Assembly: GCA_024232355.1 (NCBI GenBank)
Contig: JAAEPW010001230.1
Coordinates: forward strand, 62,001-126,000
DNA from: Chloroflexota bacterium
Lineage (GTDB): Bacteria; Chloroflexota; Anaerolineae; B4-G1
DNA length: 64,000 nt
Direction of reading: 5' to 3'
The position numbers and the translations under genes are program-made. The notes under the pieces were generated by a model, which saw only the letters and a program-made list of their open reading frames with translations, was not told where the DNA came from and did no database searches. Below are positions 46,501 to 56,185 of the stretch, one piece after another (the first letter of the stretch is position 1; each line of letters begins with the position of its first letter).

Positions 46501-49185
46501 ATGAATGATGTGAACAGAACAAGAGAACAGCTTTTAGACGAGTTGGCACAAACGTGTGGCCGAGTGGCCGAGTTGGAGGCATTGCAAGCCGAGCACGAAC
46601 GAGCGGTAGCAGATGCCCAGCATCGGGCGGCTCAACTTGCCCTCATCTCCAAAGTGGGGCAGCGGGTGAGCGGCCAGTTAGAGTTGGATGTACTGTTGTC
46701 TGAAATCGTGACCTCTGTGCAAGATGCTTTTGACTATTCTGGTGTGATGCTCTTGTTGCTTGACGAGGAAACCCAGCGCCTGATTTTACAGTCCATCGCC
46801 GGTGGACATGTGGATATCCTTCCCGATAGTCTTTCACTTGCCATTGGAGAGGGAATGATTGGACGCGCAGCGGAGACTGGCGAAACTCAAATTAGTGGCG
46901 ATATCAACCAAGACCCGTATTATGTTCGCAGAGCGGAGGTGCGAACCAAGTCGGAACTCGCGGTGCCGATCAAGAGCGGGCAAAAGGTCATTGGGGTGCT
47001 TGATTTGCAAAGTGATGAACTCGCAGCCTTTGGAGAAAGTGACCAGGTTGTGATGGAGGCACTGGCGAGTCAGGTCGCTGCGGCTTTGGAGAACGCCCAG
47101 CTCTTTTATGAACGCGAACGGCGTGTCGCCGAAATGGCCGTCGTCAACGAGATTGGCCAGGCCGTCTCTTCTGCTATAGAGTTTGATGATTTGCTGGAAA
47201 CAGTGTATCACCAGGTCAGCCGTCTCTTTGACACAGCTAGCTTTTTTGTCGCTACCTATGAGGAGGGGAATGACGAGTGGACGATTGCCTTTCGGACGGA
47301 GCGTGGTCAAGTGCTGCCTCCTGGCATTAGTGGCAAGGTTGGAATTGGATTGAGTGGCTATATCATTCGTAATCGCCAGCACCTTCTCTTCCGATCTACT
47401 GAGGATATCGTCGCTTTTCATAGGGGAGAAGGGGTAGATAGCGTGGGGGAAACCGCTTGCTCTTGGATGGGAGTCCCCTTGATTGCTGCCGACAAGATCG
47501 TTGGTGTGTTGGGTATCCAGAATTACGAGCAGGAAAACCTTTACCGCGAGCAGGACTTGGCTCTCTTTTCCACGATCGCGGCCCAGGTGGCACCTGCACT
47601 GGACAATATGCAACTGTTGGAGCAAAGTCGCCGCAGGGCGCGAGAAATGGAGGTCATCAATGAGGTGGGACAGACCATCACCTCGTTGCTCGAATTGGAT
47701 GTGGTGCTGCGCCAGATTGTGGACGTTACCAAGGGTCGTTTCGGCTATTATTTGGCCAGTATCGCGCTGGTGGAGGGAGAACGGTTGGTTTTCCGAAGTG
47801 GAAGTACCATCGGTGACTCGGGTGTCCGGCTCAAGATTGGTATGGCAAGTGTTGATCTGATGCGGAGCAATAGTTTGTCTGCTGAAACCGCACGAACCGA
47901 CCAGCCAGTGATGGTCGGCGATGTGCTCAATGATCCGCGTTATCTAGCATTAGAAGCGTTGCCGGATACTCGCAGTGAATTATGTGTGCCCATCAAGATC
48001 AAAGGGCGCGTGATTGGTGTATTGGATGTTCAAAGTGATCAACTTTATGCATACGATCAGAATGATGTGAATCTTCTCCAGTCTCTGGCCAATCAGGCCG
48101 GTGTGGTCATCGAAAATGCACGGTTGTTCCAAGATGCCCGCGTTCACGCTGAAGAGTTGACGGTGCTGAACGAACTGAGCCAAGCGCTTACTACCCGTTT
48201 GAGCGTGGAAGAGGTGATGGATGTGACCTATCGAGGGGCCTCTAGATTGTTGGACACGGCAAACTTTACCATCGGCCTCTATGATTCGGCCAAGGGGGAG
48301 ATTGCCTTTTCCTTTACCGCGAACGAGTCCGAGATTGACAAACAGATCACTGTCATACCTGTGAGCCAAGGTATGAATGGATATGTGATTCGCAACCGTA
48401 CGCCCGTGCTAATTCAAGAGAATGTGCTTGAATGGCAAGAAAGAGCCGGGATAGAATCGGTGGGAGAGCCTGCCCTTTCCTGGATGGGGGTGCCACTGAT
48501 CGTCGGTGATCATGTGCTGGGATCCGTGAGCGTCCAGAATTTTACCGCTTCCCACGCATACAATGAACACGACCGGGATTTGTTTGTCGCTATTGCCAGC
48601 CAGGCGGCTATCGCATTTCAGAATGCGCGATTGTATGAGGCTATCGAACAAGAGTTGACCGAGCGCAAGCGGGCAGAAGAAGCGCTGCAACAAGCGTACG
48701 CAGAGGTGGAGAAACAGGTCGAGGAGCGGACCGCCGAACTGCAACGAGAGGTTGCCGAGCGTGAGCGTTTGCAGCAAGAGGTGATCCAAGCCCAAAAGCA
48801 GACGCTCCAGGAACTCTCCACACCGATCATTCCAATTATGGATCAGATCATTGTGATGCCACTGATTGGCAGCATCGACTCGATGCGGGCCAGAGATATC
48901 ACGCGCGCGCTTTTGGCAGGGATCAGGCAGCAACGGGCCAAGATTGTGATATTGGATATCACGGGTGTGTCCATAGTGGATAGCAGCGTGGCAGAACACT
49001 TGAACAAAACGATCCAGTCGGCGCGGTTAAAGGGGGCACGTACAATTATTACGGGCATCTCGGACGCGGTGGCCGAGACGATTGTGGATTTGGGAATCGA
49101 CTGGAGTGGCGTTGCGACAGTCTCAAATTTGCAGACGGGTCTGCGAGCTGCGCTGGCCAGGATGGGAAAACGCATTGAGGGATAG
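46501..49185 (+). CDS. Quadruple-GAF-STAS sensor, array member 8
   Basis: 894 residues. GAF units at ~40-200 (SKVGQRVSGQLELDVLLSEI), 210-370 (NEIGQAVSSAIEFDDLLETV), 385-540 (NEVGQTITSLLELDVVLRQI) and 555-715 (LNELSQALTTRLSVEEVMDV). The coiled coil EKQVEERTAELQREVAERER is of the PAS/LacI-member type rather than the short type of members 3-7. STAS (~773-894) reads SIVDSSVAEHLNKTIQSARL, with a second Ser in place of Gly and Glu before His. The ATG at 46501 follows GGGAGG; an in-frame TTG at 46483 is less likely. Confidence 0.87.
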   Translation: MNDVNRTREQLLDELAQTCGRVAELEALQAEHERAVADAQHRAAQLALISKVGQRVSGQLELDVLLSEIVTSVQDAFDYSGVMLLLLDEETQRLILQSIAGGHVDILPDSLSLAIGEGMIGRAAETGETQISGDINQDPYYVRRAEVRTKSELAVPIKSGQKVIGVLDLQSDELAAFGESDQVVMEALASQVAAALENAQLFYERERRVAEMAVVNEIGQAVSSAIEFDDLLETVYHQVSRLFDTASFFVATYEEGNDEWTIAFRTERGQVLPPGISGKVGIGLSGYIIRNRQHLLFRSTEDIVAFHRGEGVDSVGETACSWMGVPLIAADKIVGVLGIQNYEQENLYREQDLALFSTIAAQVAPALDNMQLLEQSRRRAREMEVINEVGQTITSLLELDVVLRQIVDVTKGRFGYYLASIALVEGERLVFRSGSTIGDSGVRLKIGMASVDLMRSNSLSAETARTDQPVMVGDVLNDPRYLALEALPDTRSELCVPIKIKGRVIGVLDVQSDQLYAYDQNDVNLLQSLANQAGVVIENARLFQDARVHAEELTVLNELSQALTTRLSVEEVMDVTYRGASRLLDTANFTIGLYDSAKGEIAFSFTANESEIDKQITVIPVSQGMNGYVIRNRTPVLIQENVLEWQERAGIESVGEPALSWMGVPLIVGDHVLGSVSVQNFTASHAYNEHDRDLFVAIASQAAIAFQNARLYEAIEQELTERKRAEEALQQAYAEVEKQVEERTAELQREVAERERLQQEVIQAQKQTLQELSTPIIPIMDQIIVMPLIGSIDSMRARDITRALLAGIRQQRAKIVILDITGVSIVDSSVAEHLNKTIQSARLKGARTIITGISDAVAETIVDLGIDWSGVATVSNLQTGLRAALARMGKRIEG

Positions 49186-49189
49186 GATA

Positions 49190-51523
49190 TTGAACAACGC
49201 AGATAAAAGGTCAAACGATGTGCAGCAGAATTCACGTTTAACCATTGGCTTGTTGATTGACGAGACTGACGAGTCGATCTCTTGGATGACCTTGATGGGG
49301 GTAGATGATGTGGCCCGAGAGCAAGGTGTCAACTTGCTTTGTTTTGTGGGAGGGCCGCTGTCTGTTCCATATGGGTTTATGGCTCAGGCTAATGTGCTTT
49401 ACGATTTGGTAGATTCAGAGTCTCTGGATGGCTTGGTGATCTGGGGGGGCGGTCTGGCCCAATACATTGCTCCAGACGAACTAGAAGTTTTCTGTGAACA
49501 ATATCATCCTATACCGATGGTTAGCACTGCGTTGCCGTTGAACGGCATCCCCAGTATACTGGTGGATAATTATCTGGGCATGCGGAGTGCGATGATTCAC
49601 CTCACCCAAGTACACGGTTATCGTCGGATCGCTTTTATCCGTGGACCTGAGGGTCATCCAGAGGCAGAGGATCGATATCGGGCCTATACCGACGTGTTGG
49701 CCGAATGTGGTATTGCGTTTGATCCAAACCTCGTCGCTCCTGGTATATTCAGCGAATTATCGGGATTGGAAGCGATTGATATGCTGCTCGACCAGCGAAA
49801 TTTGCGGCCACGGGTCGATTTTGAGGCCATAGTGGCGGTTGACGATGTCACGGCCTTTGGCGCGATGAAGGCGTTACGGGCACGGGGGATACGCGTGCCT
49901 GGCGATGTGGCTATCGTTGGTTTCGACGATGTAGAAGAAGCCGAGGCCGTAACTCCCCCTTTGACCACGATGCGACAGCCGATATATGAACAGGGACGAC
50001 AGGCGGCAGAAGCACTGTTGGCGATGTTGCAGGGGGAAAAAATGCCCGAGCGAGTGATGCTTCCCACAGAGTTGGTGGTGCGCCAATCTTGTGGTTGTTT
50101 GGCCTCGTCAGTGGTGCGGGCCGCGGCGGGACCAGTGGTCGAAATGGGGGATGCGTTTGCGGTTGCCTTTGCCGCGCGACGAGATGAGATCCTATCCGAG
50201 ATGGTAAAGGTGATGTGGATTCCGAATGCTAGCATTGTGTCTGAACAGACAGAGAAATTGTTGGATGCTTTTTCTGCCGAGTTGATAGAAGAAGGCCCGG
50301 CCGTATTCTTGTCTACACTGAGTGAGATTTTGCGTCAGATGATGACAATGGGTGTCGATATGACCTTGTGGCAAGAAGCATTCTCCACAATGCGCCGTTG
50401 TACATTGCCATGCTTTGCAAATATGGATGTTTTGTTTCGGGCGGAGGATCTTTGGCAGCAGGGCCGGATGATGATTGGAGACGCCGTGCAGCGCGGACAA
50501 ATATACCAAGTGCTGCAAACAGAACAATGGGATGCCATGTTGCGTGAGACCGGCTATGGGTTAATCACAGCATCTACGGTAGCAGAACTGATGAACGAAG
50601 TAGCGAGTGGGTTGCCACAACTGGATATTCCCAGTTGTTATCTTTCTTTGTACGAGGCGCAAGATGCGACTTTGGAAGAAAGCCGGCTGATTTTGGCTTG
50701 TGATGGTGAACACGAGGGCTGTGCCGAGCTGGAAGGTGATGGCGTACGTTTCCTCTCTCGCCGACTGGTGCCAGATGGGATACTGTCTCAAAAAGAGCGA
50801 TATAGCATGATCATCGAACCTCTCTATTTTAGAGATGAGCAGATCGGGTTTGTTCTGTTCGAGATGGGGCCACGGATGGGCAGGCTGTACGAAACATTGC
50901 GCGGCCAACTCAGCAGCGCGTTGAGGGGCGTGTTGCTTTTACAGGAGCGTGAGCGGGCCGAGCAGGGGCAGCGCGAAGCGTTGTCCAAGGCGCTGGAGGC
51001 AACGCGCGCGCTGGAAAAAGCTTATGCCGAGGTAGAGAGGCAGGTCGAGGAACGGACGTCCGAGTTACAGCGCGAAACTGTCGAACGGGAACGTTTGCAG
51101 CAAGAGGTTATCGATGCTCAGAAACAGGCGCTCCAGGATCTCTCTACGCCGATCATTCCTGTGATGGAGCGCATTCTCGTGATGCCATTGGTTGGCAGCA
51201 TTGACAGTATGCGCGCCAGAGACATCACACGCGCGCTGCTGGCGGGGATTCGGGTGCACCGGGCCAAGATATTGATCTTGGACATTACGGGTGTGCCCAT
51301 TGTGGACAGCGGTGTGGCGAATCACTTGAACAAGACTATCCAGGCCGCACGGTTAAAGGGGGCACATACCATTATCACCGGCATCTCGGATGCTGTGGCC
51401 GAGACCATCGTGGATCTGGGGATTGATTGGGGTGGGGTCGAGACCCTAGCGAATCTCGAGACCGGGCTCAAGGTTGCATTGGCCCGAATGGGATTGCGCA
51501 TACAGAGGGATCGTAAACTATAA
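49190..51523 (+). CDS. LacI-type sugar-binding domain-STAS sensor, array member 9
   Basis: 777 residues. Residues ~12-285 are a LacI/GalR-type ligand-binding domain with no helix-turn-helix: RLTIGLLIDETDESISWMTL, LYDLVDSESLDGLVIWGGGL, HGYRRIAFIRGPEGHPEAED and VPGDVAIVGFDDVEEAEAVT. The RQSCGC motif follows (~305), then a helical region and a GAF-like domain (~455-585) with YFRDEQIGFVLFEMG, a coiled coil and STAS (~653-777) with Ser in PIVDSGVANHL. A cytoplasmic sugar-like ligand controlling an anti-anti-sigma-type module is the inferred role. The start is probably TTG at 49190 (GAGGGA seven bases ahead), immediately after the previous stop; a GTG near 49220 is an alternative. Confidence 0.83.
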   Translation: MNNADKRSNDVQQNSRLTIGLLIDETDESISWMTLMGVDDVAREQGVNLLCFVGGPLSVPYGFMAQANVLYDLVDSESLDGLVIWGGGLAQYIAPDELEVFCEQYHPIPMVSTALPLNGIPSILVDNYLGMRSAMIHLTQVHGYRRIAFIRGPEGHPEAEDRYRAYTDVLAECGIAFDPNLVAPGIFSELSGLEAIDMLLDQRNLRPRVDFEAIVAVDDVTAFGAMKALRARGIRVPGDVAIVGFDDVEEAEAVTPPLTTMRQPIYEQGRQAAEALLAMLQGEKMPERVMLPTELVVRQSCGCLASSVVRAAAGPVVEMGDAFAVAFAARRDEILSEMVKVMWIPNASIVSEQTEKLLDAFSAELIEEGPAVFLSTLSEILRQMMTMGVDMTLWQEAFSTMRRCTLPCFANMDVLFRAEDLWQQGRMMIGDAVQRGQIYQVLQTEQWDAMLRETGYGLITASTVAELMNEVASGLPQLDIPSCYLSLYEAQDATLEESRLILACDGEHEGCAELEGDGVRFLSRRLVPDGILSQKERYSMIIEPLYFRDEQIGFVLFEMGPRMGRLYETLRGQLSSALRGVLLLQERERAEQGQREALSKALEATRALEKAYAEVERQVEERTSELQRETVERERLQQEVIDAQKQALQDLSTPIIPVMERILVMPLVGSIDSMRARDITRALLAGIRVHRAKILILDITGVPIVDSGVANHLNKTIQAARLKGAHTIITGISDAVAETIVDLGIDWGGVETLANLETGLKVALARMGLRIQRDRKL

Positions 51524-51533
51524 CGAGGTATGT

Positions 51534-53825
51534 ATGGCAGATAATAACAAAGCGGGAGTCATCGAATTGCCAAATAAGCGTTTGACTGTGGGGCTACTGG
51601 GAGCATTGTGGGATCATACAAAAATACTGACCAAAAAACGAGGTGTGCATCAGATATCCTTTGCGTGTGGTGAAATTGGTTCCACCGTCGGGTTCGATGC
51701 ACAAGCCAATGTGCTCACTGATCTGATCGGAGAGAAAAATGTGGATGGGTTGGTGATTTGGAGTGATTATCTTGGTCATTACGTCAATGCGGATGAAATG
51801 AAGGCGTTTTGTGAGCAATTTTATCCTTTACCTATTGTGAGTATCGGTTTGGTACAAGGTGTTCCAAGTGTGTTGGTGGATAACTACCAAGGAGTGTTTG
51901 AAGCGGTCAGTCATTTGATTCAAGTCCACGGACGGCGTCGTATCGCGTGTATCCGTGGACCAGAGGGCAACGTGGAAGCAGATCAACGGTATAAAGCATA
52001 CGTGGATGCTATGGAACAACACAATATCCCGCTTGATCCAGCGTGTGTTGTGGTTGGTGGTTTTGCTGGTGCCACAGGGGTGCCCGCAATGCGCACGCTG
52101 CTGGACGAACGTCAGGCGACTTTTGACGCGCTGGTTACTTCTACCGACGAGGTCGCCATTGTGGCGATCAAGGCTTTGCAAGACCGGGGAATGCAAGTAC
52201 CTGATGATGTGTCTGTCGTTGGCTTTGACGATGACGGCGAATATTGGACGCCTCCAGTAACTTCTGTACATGCCCAATGGTACGAGGCAAACGTCAAGGC
52301 GGCAGACTTAATCATAGCGCTTTTAGCGGGAGAGCAAGTACCAGAGCAAACGGTTCTTCCTTCTCGAATGGTCGTGCGTCAGTCATGTGGTTGTCCTTCT
52401 GGTACGGTGAGACAGATTGCCACCGGACGTGTGGCCCAAGTGGGAGAAGATGAGCAGGGCCTGAGCGGGTTTATCGCCCAGCGACAGGATGTTTTGGCGG
52501 CGATGATACAGGCAGTGGAACACTCGATAGTCGGTCTCGACGATGGGTGGGAGACGTGCCTGTTGGACGCTTTTATTGCGGATTGGAAGCGTCCGGATAG
52601 CGACGATGAGTTGGATCAGGAATTCACAGACGGCTTTATTATTGAACTGGATCAGATATTGCGGCAGGTTGTTGCAGGTGGCAATGATGTGATGATCTGG
52701 TTGCAGATCGTTTCGGTATTGCGACGTTGCGTGTTGCCTCATCTTACCGATCATCATATTACGTCGAGATTGGAAGATCTATGGCAGCAGGCCAACGTAT
52801 TGATCGGGGAGATGGCTCGACGGGTAGAGATGACTCGACGGGTGCAGGCGGGTCATCAGGCTCAGCAGTTGCGCCAGATTGGGCAAAAGTTGATTACATC
52901 GTTTGATGTGGACAGTGTTTTCGATGCATTGGTCGAAGAATTGCCCCACTTGGGTATAGAGGGTTGTTATCTTTGTCTGTACGAGGACCCTGCAGCTCCA
53001 ACTGAGTGGACGCGGCTCGTTTTAGCGTATGACGAGCGGGGACGCATTCCCTTGTCAGAAGAAACACGTCGCTTTTCCGCTCCTCAATTGATGCCCGAAG
53101 GCTTGCTGCCGTATGATATGTGGGACACGCTCTTGGTTGAGTCTTTGTACTTTCGTGAGGATCAGATTGGTTTTGTTCTGTTCAAACCGGGGACGGCAAG
53201 CCGGGCAATTTTTGGGACGTTGCGCGAGCAGATTAGCAGTGCGCTCAAGGGGGCGTTGCTTTTGCAAGATCAAAGACGGGCCGAACAAGTTCTGGCTGAG
53301 GCTTATTCTGAGGTCGAGCAGCAGGTCAGGGAACGAACGGTTGCATTAGAACTAGAGATTGCCGAACGCGAGCGCGTGCAGGCGGAAAGTTTACAGTTGC
53401 AGCAGCAAGTGATCGATGCCCAAAAGCAAGCGCTCCAGGAACTTTCAACGCCGATCATTCCCGTGATGGATCGCATCCTCGTTATGCCGTTGATTGGCAG
53501 TATTGATAGTATGCGAGCCAGAGACATCACACGCGCGTTGTTGGCAGGGATTCGGGTGCACCGGGCGAGGATCGTGATTCTGGATATCACGGGAGTACCC
53601 ATCGTGGATAGTGGTGTAGCGAATCACTTGAACAAGACAATCCAGGCTGCGCGTTTGAAAGGATCGCATACCATTATCACCGGCATCTCGGACGCGGTGG
53701 CAGAGACTATCGTGGAACTGGGGATTGATTGGGGAGGAGTCGAGACCCTGGCGGATCTTGAGACTGGACTAAAGGTCGCGTTGACCCGAATGGGATTGCG
53801 CATTGGGAGAGTGTCGGCACGCTGA
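51534..53825 (+). CDS. LacI-type sugar-binding domain-STAS sensor, array member 10
   Basis: 763 residues with the same plan as member 9 but a more divergent ligand domain. The opening RLTVGLLGALWDHTKILTKK lacks the DE.ISW stretch, and VLTDLIGEKNVDGLVIWSDY replaces the GGG loop, so a different ligand is likely. VPDDVSVVGFDDDGEYWTPP and RQSCGCPSG follow. GAF-like part at ~450-580 (YFREDQIGFVLFKPG), coiled coil, then STAS (~638-763) with Ser in PIVDSGVANHL. STAS is closest to that of member 9. GAGGT precedes the ATG at 51534; an in-frame upstream extension overlaps member 9 and is not used. Confidence 0.87.
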   Translation: MADNNKAGVIELPNKRLTVGLLGALWDHTKILTKKRGVHQISFACGEIGSTVGFDAQANVLTDLIGEKNVDGLVIWSDYLGHYVNADEMKAFCEQFYPLPIVSIGLVQGVPSVLVDNYQGVFEAVSHLIQVHGRRRIACIRGPEGNVEADQRYKAYVDAMEQHNIPLDPACVVVGGFAGATGVPAMRTLLDERQATFDALVTSTDEVAIVAIKALQDRGMQVPDDVSVVGFDDDGEYWTPPVTSVHAQWYEANVKAADLIIALLAGEQVPEQTVLPSRMVVRQSCGCPSGTVRQIATGRVAQVGEDEQGLSGFIAQRQDVLAAMIQAVEHSIVGLDDGWETCLLDAFIADWKRPDSDDELDQEFTDGFIIELDQILRQVVAGGNDVMIWLQIVSVLRRCVLPHLTDHHITSRLEDLWQQANVLIGEMARRVEMTRRVQAGHQAQQLRQIGQKLITSFDVDSVFDALVEELPHLGIEGCYLCLYEDPAAPTEWTRLVLAYDERGRIPLSEETRRFSAPQLMPEGLLPYDMWDTLLVESLYFREDQIGFVLFKPGTASRAIFGTLREQISSALKGALLLQDQRRAEQVLAEAYSEVEQQVRERTVALELEIAERERVQAESLQLQQQVIDAQKQALQELSTPIIPVMDRILVMPLIGSIDSMRARDITRALLAGIRVHRARIVILDITGVPIVDSGVANHLNKTIQAARLKGSHTIITGISDAVAETIVELGIDWGGVETLADLETGLKVALTRMGLRIGRVSAR

Positions 53826-53854
53826 CGAGCACGTGATTGTGTAAGGAGCAGATG

Positions 53855-56164
53855 ATGTCAGATGACAAAAAAATGAATGGGACAGGATATACCAATTCGC
53901 AGGACAAGCGTCCCACTATTGGCTTGTTGCTTGATAATATTTGGGATCCGATCGCGTGGGACGTTTGGGCAGGCGTAAATGATGCGACCAAGGAAGCCGA
54001 CGCGAACTTGCTCTGCTTTGTGGGCGGGGCCGTGCGCTCGCGCATCGAGTTCACGGCTCAGTCCAATGTGCTCTATGATTTGGTGGGTGCGCAAAACGTG
54101 GATGGTTTGGTGATCTGGGGAGGGGGTCTGGGCCAGTTCATTAGCCCTGAAGAGATGATCGTCTTTTGCGAGCAATATCATCCTTTGCCGATGGTCAATG
54201 CTGCCTTGCCACTGGAAGGCGTCCCCAGCATATTGGTGGACAACTATGAAGGGATGCGGGATGCAATGATCCATCTCACCGAGGTTCACGGTTATCGTCG
54301 CATTGCCTTTGTGCGTGGGCCAGAAGGCCATCCCGAGGCGGATGAGCGGTATCGTGCGTATACGACTGTGCTGGCTGAGCATGGTCTTGCTGTTGATCTA
54401 GATTTGGTCGCGCCTGGTAATTTTCATCCGGATTCGGGTACAAAGGCGATCCATTTGTTGCTCGACCAACGCAAACTACAGCCCAAGATCGATTTTGAAG
54501 CTATTGTAGCAGTAGATGACGGTTCGGCGATCAGCGCGATGGAGGAATTGCAGGCGCGAGGGGTCCGAGTCCCGGATGATGTGGCAGTAGTCGGTTTCGA
54601 CAACATAGAGGAGGGGCGTTATGTCACGCCGCCTTTGACAACAGCGCCATCGCTGGTGTACGAACAAGGGCAGCGGGCAACTGCGATGGTACTGACACTT
54701 TTGGAAGGTGGTCAAGTGCCTGAGCGGGTGATTCTGCCCACCCAGGTTGTGGTGCGTCAGTCTTGTGGTTGTGTGGCCCCGGCAGTGGCGCAGGCTGCAG
54801 TGGGCAAAGTGCCCAAGTTTGATGAGGCATTCGAGGTCGCTCTTGCCACGCGGCGACAAGAAATTCTCTCCGAGATGGTGCAGGCGGTAGAGGCATCGTT
54901 GCTGGTTGATGTGACCTCCGAGTGGGCAGAACAGCTCTTGGATACCTTTGTCGCGGATTTGAAGGGAGGGACCTCGGAAACCTTTGTATCCACGTTGAAT
55001 GAGATCTTGCGTCAGGCAATGGGGGGCAACGTGGCTGCTTGGCAGGGAGCGCTCTCTGTGCTACGCTACCACGCGTTACCTTACCTCAACGACCAAGACG
55101 CATTGTCTCAGGCTGAGGATCTCTGGCAGCAGGCTCGAGTCGTGATTGGAGAAGCAGCACAGCGGGCCCAGGCGTATCAGAGACTCCAGACGGAACAAAA
55201 AATTCGAACGTTGAGCGCGATCAGCCAAGTGCTGGGCACGACGTTCGATGTACCGGAACTGGTGAATGTATTAACAGAGAGATTGCCAGACTTGGATATT
55301 GAGTGTGCTTGTATCTCGTTGTACGATGATTCTGACGCATCTTTTGAGTGGTCCAAATTGGTTTTAGCCTATAGCAAAGAGGGAAACGCCGCTCTGGAGG
55401 GCGAGGGGCGACGCTTTTCCACCCGGCAACTGGTGCCAGATGGTTTGTTGCCTCGCGATAAACGGTATAGTATGGTGGTAGAACCTTTGTATTTTCAGGA
55501 GAACCAATTGGGATTGGCTGTCTTTAAGGCAGAACCCCAGGAAGCGATGATCTATGACGCGCTGCGCGGGCATATCAGCAGCGCGTTAAAAGGAGCCCTA
55601 CTTTTGCGAGAGCGCACACAAGCGCAGGCGGATTTGCAAAAGGCGTATGCCGAGGTGGAGAAAAAAGTTGAGGAACGAACTGCCGAATTGCACCGAGAGG
55701 TCGCCGAGCGCGAGCGCGTGCAGGAAGAGAGCTTGCGATTGCAACAACAAGTCATCGAGGCACAAAAGGAGGCAATTCAGGAACTATCCACGCCAGTCAT
55801 CCCTATTATGGATCGTATCATTGTGATGCCGTTGGTCGGCAGCATAGACAGTATGCGGGCCAGAGACATCACCCGTTCTCTGTTGGCAGGAATTCGACAG
55901 CAGCGGGCCAAGGTGGTGATCCTGGATATCACGGGTGTCCCCTTGGTGGACAGCGGCGTGGCGAACCATCTGAACAAAACGATCCAAGCGGCACGGTTAA
56001 AGGGCGCGCATACCATCATTACGGGTATCTCGGATGCTGTGGCCGAAACCATCGTGGATCTGGGTATTGATTGGAGTGGTGTTGAGACAGTGAGGGATTT
56101 GCGGACTGGCTTGATTACCGCATTAGAGAGTATGGGGACAAGGTTAATGCGATCCAAGATATGA
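53855..56164 (+). CDS. LacI-type sugar-binding domain-STAS sensor, array member 11
   Basis: 769 residues. Ligand domain ~15-285 (RPTIGLLLDNIWDPIAWDVW, LYDLVGAQNVDGLVIWGGGL, HGYRRIAFVRGPEGHPEADE, VPDDVAVVGFDNIEEGRYVT), RQSCGCVAP near 310, helical and GAF-like middle (~450-585, YFQENQLGLAVFKAE), coiled coil, then STAS (~645-769) with Ser in PLVDSGVANHL. Leu replaces the Ile of members 9 and 10, matching the next gene. Two adjacent ATGs exist; 53855 sits six bases from AAGGAG and is preferred over 53852. Confidence 0.87.
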   Translation: MSDDKKMNGTGYTNSQDKRPTIGLLLDNIWDPIAWDVWAGVNDATKEADANLLCFVGGAVRSRIEFTAQSNVLYDLVGAQNVDGLVIWGGGLGQFISPEEMIVFCEQYHPLPMVNAALPLEGVPSILVDNYEGMRDAMIHLTEVHGYRRIAFVRGPEGHPEADERYRAYTTVLAEHGLAVDLDLVAPGNFHPDSGTKAIHLLLDQRKLQPKIDFEAIVAVDDGSAISAMEELQARGVRVPDDVAVVGFDNIEEGRYVTPPLTTAPSLVYEQGQRATAMVLTLLEGGQVPERVILPTQVVVRQSCGCVAPAVAQAAVGKVPKFDEAFEVALATRRQEILSEMVQAVEASLLVDVTSEWAEQLLDTFVADLKGGTSETFVSTLNEILRQAMGGNVAAWQGALSVLRYHALPYLNDQDALSQAEDLWQQARVVIGEAAQRAQAYQRLQTEQKIRTLSAISQVLGTTFDVPELVNVLTERLPDLDIECACISLYDDSDASFEWSKLVLAYSKEGNAALEGEGRRFSTRQLVPDGLLPRDKRYSMVVEPLYFQENQLGLAVFKAEPQEAMIYDALRGHISSALKGALLLRERTQAQADLQKAYAEVEKKVEERTAELHREVAERERVQEESLRLQQQVIEAQKEAIQELSTPVIPIMDRIIVMPLVGSIDSMRARDITRSLLAGIRQQRAKVVILDITGVPLVDSGVANHLNKTIQAARLKGAHTIITGISDAVAETIVDLGIDWSGVETVRDLRTGLITALESMGTRLMRSKI

Positions 56165-56185
56165 GATAACGGATAAGGTGCCAAG

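Noticed and set aside
49082..49189. Upstream extension of the gene at 49190 into the end of member 8
   Set aside because: The extra codons overlap the conserved STAS end of member 8 in another frame, and no paralogue has such an N-terminus.
49190..56164. The LacI-like genes as transcriptional repressors
   Set aside because: The N-terminal helix-turn-helix is absent; the ligand domain starts within the first ~15 residues and the C-terminus is STAS.
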